A stretch of 25,663 nt of DNA from Clostridia bacterium (lineage in GTDB: Bacteria > Bacillota > Clostridia > Oscillospirales > CAG-382): positions 1 to 25,663 of the forward strand of contig JAFYOG010000121.1 in the NCBI GenBank assembly GCA_017560285.1, in the 5' to 3' direction. The notes under the pieces were generated by a model, which saw only the letters and a list, made by a program, of their open reading frames with translations, was not told where the DNA came from and did not search any database. Shown in pieces: positions 21,471 to 25,663 of the stretch (position 1 is its first letter; each line of letters begins with the position of its first letter). Made by a program: the position numbers and the translations under genes.

Positions 21471-21475
21471 ACAAA

Positions 21476-21769
21476 TTATTCGGCGGTTTCTTCGTCCAAA
21501 TCGATTTCGCCCATAAAGGTGTCTTCGAATGCATCGGCAACACGGTCGAATTCTTCGTCGTCATCGATGGTTACAAGAAGTTCGTCGCCGTTTTCGTCAA
21601 CTTCTACCTTTAGAACTACGTATTCGTCCTCGTCGCCTTCCAAGGGGATAAGAGCAAGGTATGTATTATCGTCGATAGTGAGTTCGCCGATAAGTTCGAA
21701 TTCGGTTTCGGCACCGGTTTCTTCGTCGGTTAAGGTAAAGATGTTTTCCTTTTCCATATTTTCTGCCAT
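21476..21769 (-). CDS. DUF1292 family small acidic protein
   Basis: 97 residues, very acidic. The pattern ENIFTLTDEETGAETEFELIGELTIDDNTYLALIPLEGDEDEYVVLKVEVDENG matches the DUF1292 family of Bacillota, which has no known biochemical role. The ATG at 21769 was chosen because GGAGGTATATT lies directly before it; an in-frame ATG at 21787 would precede that ribosome binding site. It has its own promoter and terminator and appears monocistronic. In relatives the gene often lies near ruvX/yrrK-type housekeeping genes, but not here. Confidence 0.9.
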   Translation of the reverse strand: MAENMEKENIFTLTDEETGAETEFELIGELTIDDNTYLALIPLEGDEDEYVVLKVEVDENGDELLVTIDDDEEFDRVADAFEDTFMGEIDLDEETAE

Positions 21770-21816
21770 AATATACCTCCGGCACAAAAAAGTTTTATTG
21801 TTTAATTTACGTTAAC

Positions 21817-21845
21817 ATTTTACTACTATATGCCCAAATTGTCAA
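21817..21845 (-). promoter_or_regulatory. Promoter of the DUF1292 gene
   Basis: Minus strand: TTGACA (21845-21840), 17-bp spacer, TAAAAT (21822-21817). Confidence 0.8.
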
Positions 21846-21905
21846 TAGCCTTTTGGGTTTTTGAACGACAGCAGTATTTATAATGCCACATTTTTTGCCA
21901 TTTAA

Positions 21906-21934
21906 TTGACTTATTCGGCTTTTTGTTATATAAT
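21906..21934 (+). promoter_or_regulatory. Promoter of rsmE
   Basis: TTGACT (21906-21911), 17-bp spacer, TATAAT (21929-21934), about 30 bp before the start codon. Confidence 0.8.
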
Positions 21935-21964
21935 TTTTAAAAAGTATTTTTTGGAGCATTGGTT

Positions 21965-22702
21965 ATGGCTTTTATTCCCAGAATATATATTGGCAGCGAC
22001 AGGATTGCAGAGGGCAGAGCTTATATTGACGGCAGCGATGCTAACCATATTTTGCGGGTTTTGCGCAAGGAAAAGGGCGACGAGCTGCATATTTGCGATA
22101 TGCACGGCAATTCTTATACCGCCACCATAGACGAAATTACCCACGACGGGCTTTATGCCCTTTTGGGTGAAGCCGAAAAGCAAAACAACGAAATGCCCTT
22201 TAAGGTAAGCGTTTATCAGTGCTTTCCCAAGGGGGATAAGCTGGAAACGGTTATACAAAAGGCGGTTGAGCTTGGCGCATACGAGATTGTTGCGGTTATG
22301 AGCGAGCGTTGCGTTGCGCGCCCCGACAGCAAGGCTTTTGCAAAGCGTTTGGAACGCTTGAAAAAGATTAGCGAATCTGCCGCCGCACAATGCGGGCGAA
22401 GCATTATTCCCGAAATAAGGGGTATTATTTCCTATTCCGAGGCGATTAAAGAGATATCACAAAAGGATATTGGGTTTATATGCTACGAGGGGGACGGCAC
22501 CAAGCCCGTAAAGGAGCTTTTGGGTGATAACCCCCAAAGCATTGGATTTTTAATCGGCCCCGAAGGGGGATTAAGCGAAAAGGAAACGGCTATTGCCAAG
22601 GAAAGCAATATTGCTTTGGCGGGGCTTGGAAAGCGCATTTTGCGTACCGAAACCGCAAGCGGTTACGTTTTGGCGGGTATAAGCGTTTTGATGGAGATGT
22701 AA
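21965..22702 (+). CDS. rsmE: 16S rRNA (uracil-1498-N3)-methyltransferase RsmE
   Basis: SAM-dependent enzyme that methylates U1498 in helix 44 of 16S rRNA. 245 residues from the ATG at 21965, which lies 8 bases after GGAG; a TTG at 21959 is in frame but too close to that site. The N-terminal PUA-like part is PRIYIGSD...DANHILRVLRKEKGDELHICD. The C-terminal SPOUT knot domain has VIQKAVELGAYEIVAVMSERC, the SAM-binding IGPEGGLSEKE and the closing LGKRILRTETA. Length and motifs are complete. Its common partner prmA is not adjacent. It is monocistronic, with its own promoter and terminator. Confidence 0.96.
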   Translation: MAFIPRIYIGSDRIAEGRAYIDGSDANHILRVLRKEKGDELHICDMHGNSYTATIDEITHDGLYALLGEAEKQNNEMPFKVSVYQCFPKGDKLETVIQKAVELGAYEIVAVMSERCVARPDSKAFAKRLERLKKISESAAAQCGRSIIPEIRGIISYSEAIKEISQKDIGFICYEGDGTKPVKELLGDNPQSIGFLIGPEGGLSEKETAIAKESNIALAGLGKRILRTETASGYVLAGISVLMEM

Positions 22703-22706
22703 TAGA

Positions 22707-22738
22707 AAAGCTGTGGAATATCCCACAGCTTTGTTTTT
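22707..22738 (+). terminator. Terminator of rsmE
   Basis: Perfect 10-bp stem AAAGCTGTGG / CCACAGCTTT with a 6-nt loop and a GTTTTTTT tract. It may also serve the convergent PAP2 gene, which ends 7 bp further on. Confidence 0.85.
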
Positions 22739-23260
22739 TTAGATTTTGATTTTTTTAAAAACGAATTTGCCGATAAAATATGCGCCCACTGCACAAAGGC
22801 TGCCCAAAATTATTCCGCCCAAAACGTCGGTGGGAAAATGAACGTACAGATACAACCTTGAAAAGGCGATAAGGGATGCCAGCACCACCGCAGGGATGCC
22901 GATTTTTTTGTTGTAAAGAACCATTGCCACAGCCGCCGCAAAGGATGCAGAGGAATGACCCGAGGGGAAAGATGCATCGTGGGGCTTGGTAATTAACAGC
23001 TCTATACCCTCTTTTATATCGTAGGGTCTTATACGGTTTACAATGGGCTTTAGCGTTAGGTTACACACTATAAGGCTTAACAGCAATGCAATGCAAACGG
23101 TTATGCCTATTTTGCGGGTTTTGGGAATGACAGCCATTACAACCCCTGCCAATATCCACACCCAGCCTGCGTTGCCAAAAAATGATATTGCGGGCATTAT
23201 TACGTCCATAAAGGCGCAGGAAAAGGTGTTTTGTATAAAATCGAGAATAGATAGTTCCAT
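22739..23260 (-). CDS. PAP2-family membrane phosphatase
   Basis: 173-residue integral membrane phosphatase, probably acting on undecaprenyl pyrophosphate or a phosphatidic acid-like lipid. All three PAP2 motifs are present: K71-x6-R78-P79 (KPIVNRIRP), P99-S-G-H102 (SFPSGHSSA) and S134-R135-x5-H141-x3-D145 (SRLYLYVHFPTD). About five hydrophobic segments are visible. AAAGGTG precedes the start. It follows the NlpC-like lipoprotein gene on the same strand across a terminator, and no separate promoter was found. Confidence 0.92.
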   Translation of the reverse strand: MELSILDFIQNTFSCAFMDVIMPAISFFGNAGWVWILAGVVMAVIPKTRKIGITVCIALLLSLIVCNLTLKPIVNRIRPYDIKEGIELLITKPHDASFPSGHSSASFAAAVAMVLYNKKIGIPAVVLASLIAFSRLYLYVHFPTDVLGGIILGSLCAVGAYFIGKFVFKKIKI

Positions 23261-23275
23261 AATTCACCTTTTTGA

Positions 23276-23308
23276 AAAGGCGTTTGCTTTTGTTGTGCAA
23301 ACGCCTTT
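23276..23308 (-). terminator. Terminator between the NlpC-like lipoprotein and PAP2 genes
   Basis: 12-bp stem AAAGGCGTTTGC / GCAAACGCCTTT with a 9-nt loop, 3 bp past the stop codon of the lipoprotein gene. The minus-strand T tract is short (CTTTTC), so some read-through to the PAP2 gene is likely. Confidence 0.7.
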
Positions 23309-23311
23309 ATT

Positions 23312-24394
23312 TTACATTTGTTCTAAAATAAATTCAGGAGTAGCGAATATTGCAAAGGGCCACTGTGCGCCCTCGCCGAAGGACATTCTTTCCATAGCGC
23401 AAAATTCGGGACCGTTATCGTTGCCTACGTGATATACCCAATGGTAGCCGTTCTTGTAGCCTGCATAGATAGCTACGTGACGGCAATAGATTTTTTCGTT
23501 ATCGATATTACGCATACAAATGATAGAGCCTATGGGAATTTCCTCGGCGGGCTCGAACTTTGTATAGCCGCCCACCTTGGTTGCCTTGAAATCGATAGTT
23601 CTGGAATAACCGTCCTCTACCCACTTTAGGCAAGCCTTATACCATTCCTGCGCGCTGTAGGCAATTTCGGGTTTTTCTAAGCAATCTACGTTAATTCCTA
23701 CCACGTTGGGGATATAGTTAAAATATACGTAAGCTATGTAAGAAGCACAAACCAAGCCGTGGTTGTTAAAGAATTCTATATCGGGCAAGCCTTCCTCGGT
23801 GGTTTCGTAACCCAAGCTGCCGCCTGCATAGCCGATTTCGGAAAGCCAGCCGTAATCGCCCTTATAACCGGCAAGGATATATTCCCACATTAAGCCGTCG
23901 TCGATATGCTTTTGGATATTGTAGCCGGTATATACCAAGGAATCCCAGAAAATGTTATCTTCGATATTTTCGGGGGTGGGATAACCGTAATCGAAGGGCG
24001 AGGGTTTCCATCCCTTTGCCCAGGATTTATCCTCCCAGCTTGTATCGTCAAAGCCGGGCTTGCTTTCTTCTTTCGAGGATTCGTCGGAAACATCCTCGGA
24101 GCTTTCTTCGGAAACGTCTTCGGAGCTTTCTTCGGAAACGTCTTCCGAGCTTTCCTCGGAAACGTCTTCGGAGCTTTCTTCGCTTACTTCAGAGGAGTCT
24201 TCGCTGGCTTCGGAAGATTCGCTGCTTATTTCGGAAGAAACGTCGGAGGATTCCTCGGCAGAGGAATTTACAGATACGTCGGAAGAAGTATCCGTGCCGT
24301 TACCCGAGCTACAGCCTGCCAAAGCCGCAAGAACGAAAACAAGGGCAAGGACAAGGGCTATAAGCTTGTTTTTTAAATATTTTATATTTGTCAT
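23312..24394 (-). CDS. Lipoprotein with Ser/Glu-rich stalk and NlpC/P60-like C-terminal domain
   Basis: 360 residues. The signal peptide ends in LAGC (lipidated Cys28). Residues 30-112 are an almost pure Ser/Glu/Asp/Val stalk that includes four 8-residue repeats SSEDVSEE (74-105). The globular part (about 118-360) resembles NlpC/P60 cysteine peptidases. It has a candidate nucleophile C216 in HGLVCASYIAYVYF, H306 in CRHVAIYAGY, and H322 in YHVGND as a possible third residue. Such enzymes cut peptidoglycan stem peptides. The match is by pattern only; the domain is larger than usual and lacks the classic DCSG, so it could be a divergent CHAP or amidase-like fold. AAAGGG precedes the ATG, and a consensus promoter lies upstream. 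Confidence 0.78.
   Translation of the reverse strand: MTNIKYLKNKLIALVLALVFVLAALAGCSSGNGTDTSSDVSVNSSAEESSDVSSEISSESSEASEDSSEVSEESSEDVSEESSEDVSEESSEDVSEESSEDVSDESSKEESKPGFDDTSWEDKSWAKGWKPSPFDYGYPTPENIEDNIFWDSLVYTGYNIQKHIDDGLMWEYILAGYKGDYGWLSEIGYAGGSLGYETTEEGLPDIEFFNNHGLVCASYIAYVYFNYIPNVVGINVDCLEKPEIAYSAQEWYKACLKWVEDGYSRTIDFKATKVGGYTKFEPAEEIPIGSIICMRNIDNEKIYCRHVAIYAGYKNGYHWVYHVGNDNGPEFCAMERMSFGEGAQWPFAIFATPEFILEQM
24080..24175 (-). repeat. Four in-frame 24-bp repeats coding SSEDVSEE
   Basis: Four tandem 24-bp units code residues 74-105 of the lipoprotein stalk; the last reads SSEDVSDE. The DNA units are nearly identical, which indicates recent slippage or duplication that keeps the frame. Confidence 0.9.
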
Positions 24395-24436
24395 TATACA
24401 AATTCCCTTTCAGTTGAAAAATGCACATTTAAGGCA

Positions 24437-24465
24437 ATTATAGCTATAAACCGCCAAATTGTCAA
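24437..24465 (-). promoter_or_regulatory. Promoter of the NlpC-like lipoprotein gene
   Basis: Minus strand: TTGACA (24465-24460), 17-bp spacer, TATAAT (24442-24437): an exact consensus. It lies in the 84-bp gap after the TraB-type gene, where no terminator was seen. Confidence 0.85.
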
Positions 24466-24478
24466 GTATTTACTTATT

Positions 24479-25414
24479 TTACACCCGTTCTACGGTGTAT
24501 CCCAAGGCTTTTAGCTGTTGTGCAACGGCGTTTCTGCCCACGATATGGGCGGCGCCAACGCAGATAAACACCTTTTTGCCGCTTTGTAATGCCGCCATAG
24601 CGTATTTTGTCATATTTTTATTGCGCTGTGTTATTAATGCATCATTATATTCTTCCATAAGAAGCTTTTGCTCTGCTGTAAGCAAGGGGGATTGGGCGTT
24701 AAGATAGCTGTCTAACGCGGCTTCGTCGCCTTTTGCCCAAAGATTTATCATTTGGTCGTAGGAGGGCTTGGCAAGAATGGGGTTCTGCCCCTGCTGTACC
24801 GAGCTTGTTAGCAAAAATTCCTGCAATTCCGCAGAATAATTTGCAAGCATTTCGTACTGGAATTTTGCAGATTCTACCTCTAATATCGGTTTTCCTTCCT
24901 CGTTCGCTTTATTTAGCAAATGCAAATCTATGCCGAGCTCGGTTTTTAAACCAAGCTTGCTTACCGTTATATTATCGATAGCGCTTGACCACATAGCGGG
25001 GATATAATAATCCATTGCGGGGATATATTGCTGATTTTCCTCTAAAATTTTGCGGGCAGAATTATACAGCTCGGGGGAAATATGGTCTTTTATGGTGGTG
25101 CCGTCGGTATAAAGCATTATTCCCGCAAGCTCCGCTTGAGCTTGCATATCCTGCTGAAGTGCCACCGCATCCAGCTCTACCGCCAAGGCGTCGCTTTGGT
25201 TATAGGCGTTTAAAACGTAATCGGGCAGCGGATAAAAATAATCCTCGCCGATGTGGATAGAGCCAAACAGCCAGATATGGTTGCCTTCACCGTCGGTTAC
25301 CTTATATAATATTGGGGATATTTGGCTTTCTTCTTGGGCACAGCCCACCAATAGCGTTAATATAAACAGCACCGATAAAAGCAACGCTATTGTTCTTTGG
25401 AATTTAAACTTCAT
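24479..25414 (-). CDS. TraB/GumN family lipoprotein
   Basis: 311 residues. The signal peptide ends in lipobox LVGC (Cys25). The TraB/GumN fold is recognised by the opening WLFGSIHIGEDYFYPLPDYVLNAYNQSDALAVELD and the closing VFICVGAAHIVGRNAVAQQLKALGYTVERV, with the conserved GxxH motifs at both ends. Length is normal for the family. Related to Tiki-type metalloproteases by fold; bacterial members are of uncertain function, perhaps envelope proteolysis. The start is preceded by AGGTG. The gene has its own promoter and lies upstream of the NlpC-like lipoprotein on the same strand. Confidence 0.9.
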   Translation of the reverse strand: MKFKFQRTIALLLSVLFILTLLVGCAQEESQISPILYKVTDGEGNHIWLFGSIHIGEDYFYPLPDYVLNAYNQSDALAVELDAVALQQDMQAQAELAGIMLYTDGTTIKDHISPELYNSARKILEENQQYIPAMDYYIPAMWSSAIDNITVSKLGLKTELGIDLHLLNKANEEGKPILEVESAKFQYEMLANYSAELQEFLLTSSVQQGQNPILAKPSYDQMINLWAKGDEAALDSYLNAQSPLLTAEQKLLMEEYNDALITQRNKNMTKYAMAALQSGKKVFICVGAAHIVGRNAVAQQLKALGYTVERV

Positions 25415-25445
25415 AATTGCACCTGTTTATTTACATAGTAGATAA

Positions 25446-25474
25446 ATTATAACATATACGCCCTTGTATGTAAA
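25446..25474 (-). promoter_or_regulatory. Promoter of the TraB/GumN gene
   Basis: Minus strand: TTTACA (25474-25469), 17-bp spacer, TATAAT (25451-25446), about 32 bp before the start. Confidence 0.7.
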
Positions 25475-25486
25475 TAGCGAAAAATA

Positions 25487-25515
25487 TTGTAGTTTTTAAT
25501 GATATATGGTATAAT
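25487..25515 (+). promoter_or_regulatory. Promoter of the partial gene at the right end
   Basis: TTGTAG (25487-25492), 17-bp spacer, TATAAT (25510-25515), divergent from the TraB/GumN promoter. Confidence 0.7.
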
Positions 25516-25555
25516 GCAGTTGGTTCGATAAACTTGAATTTGGCGGAGATTAGAT

Positions 25556-25663
25556 ATGCTTGAAAAAATGGCTGATTTCTTTGAAAACAGATTAGATGGA
25601 TACGATAAACATATGTTGACAAACATACAATCCGCAGATGAGTTTTATCCATATACGGCAAAG
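25556..25663 (+). CDS. Partial CDS, probable class I SAM-dependent methyltransferase (N-terminus only)
   Basis: 36 codons are open to the window end. GGAG lies 7 bases before the ATG and a good promoter lies upstream. The start MLEKMADFFENRLDGYDKHM resembles the opening of clostridial class I methyltransferases (FFENRLDGYDEHM-type), where the SAM-binding motif would follow beyond the window. This is recognition by N-terminal pattern alone, so the product call is tentative while the gene itself is well supported. The minus-strand open frame overlapping it is a shadow. Confidence 0.65.
   Translation, partial: MLEKMADFFENRLDGYDKHMLTNIQSADEFYPYTAK

Larger units (their letters stand above)
20944..21475. 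repeat. Non-coding structured repeat region with a 73-bp direct repeat
   Basis: About 530 bp with no credible gene. A 73-bp sequence occurs at 21103-21175 and 21332-21404 in the same orientation with one difference (G at 21164, A at 21393). The difference falls in the loop of a small hairpin (AACGC / GCGTT), so the fold is kept. Between the copies lie AAGTTTCG / CGAAACTT (21198-21277), CCCT...AGGG (21229-21251) and a perfect 13-bp hairpin GTTTAAAACAAGG / CCTTGTTTTAAAC (21284-21316). The first part (20950-21100) is GC-rich with several short stems. GC content and texture differ from neighbouring genes. It looks like a pair of dispersed structured repeats. Confidence 0.8.

Noticed and set aside
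20921..21815. Two open frames sharing the peptide GFYTRYSPKAMHAPRRIT
   Set aside because: The shared peptide comes from the 73-bp DNA repeat. There are no ribosome binding sites, and the second frame runs antisense through the DUF1292 gene.
24016..24443. Plus-strand Ser/Glu/Thr- and Arg-rich frames opposite the lipoprotein stalk
   Set aside because: Shadows of the 24-bp coding repeat; the minus-strand frame has signal peptide, lipobox, promoter and ribosome binding site.
25431..25661. Minus-strand open frame at the right end
   Set aside because: It overlaps a promoter, ribosome binding site and methyltransferase-like start on the plus strand and the promoter of the TraB/GumN gene.

Overview
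This 25.7-kb window looks like a chromosomal segment of a low-to-mid GC Gram-positive anaerobe, most likely an uncultured clostridial member of the Bacillota (Oscillospiraceae-like). The reasons are the infC-rpmI-rplT operon with an attenuated leader, a T-box-like leader, the pepP-efp pair, many lipoproteins with Gram-positive signal peptides, a clostridial-type amidase, strong GGAGG ribosome binding sites, and vegetative promoters that nearly all have a 17-bp spacer. No tRNA, rRNA, transposase, integrase or CRISPR array was seen.

Layout. (a) 1-4142: a Gfo/Idh/MocA oxidoreductase is divergent from an unusual 844-residue protein that joins a xylose-isomerase-like TIM barrel to an AMP-forming acyl-CoA synthetase. 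The fusion gene has a perfect promoter and a 275-nt leader that resembles a T-box and ends in an intrinsic terminator. (b) 4197-7367: Xaa-Pro aminopeptidase, elongation factor P, a small zinc-ribbon protein carrying 18 Asp-Cys dipeptides, and a metal-dependent amidohydrolase. (c) 7431-10073: two related lipoproteins built from repeated modules of unknown function. (d) 10142-11558, minus strand: S21, L20, L35 and IF3. IF3 most probably starts at AUC, and its leader carries two hairpin/U-tract attenuators. (e) 11824-15617: a divergent N-acetylmuramoyl-alanine amidase, then (minus strand) a sensor kinase and HtrA protease that share an operon with no response regulator. The convergent ends of the amidase and htrA flank a 300-bp cluster of palindromes. 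(f) 15726-20183, minus strand: asparaginyl-tRNA synthetase, type-Ic aspartate aminotransferase and a surface 5'-nucleotidase. (g) 20337-22702: a HAD phosphatase, a 570-bp repeat-rich non-coding stretch, an acidic DUF1292 protein and the 16S rRNA methyltransferase RsmE. (h) 22739-25663: a PAP2 phosphatase, a lipoprotein with a Ser/Glu stalk and an NlpC/P60-like domain, a TraB/GumN lipoprotein, and the first 36 codons of a probable methyltransferase.

Most of the window is housekeeping: translation, tRNA charging and cell-envelope upkeep. The parts that stand out are the isomerase-ligase fusion under an atypical T-box-like leader, the (Asp-Cys)n protein, the modular lipoprotein pair, the kinase-HtrA operon, and two structured non-coding regions (12568-12866 and 20940-21470). 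All functional assignments rest on motifs read by eye, with no database search.
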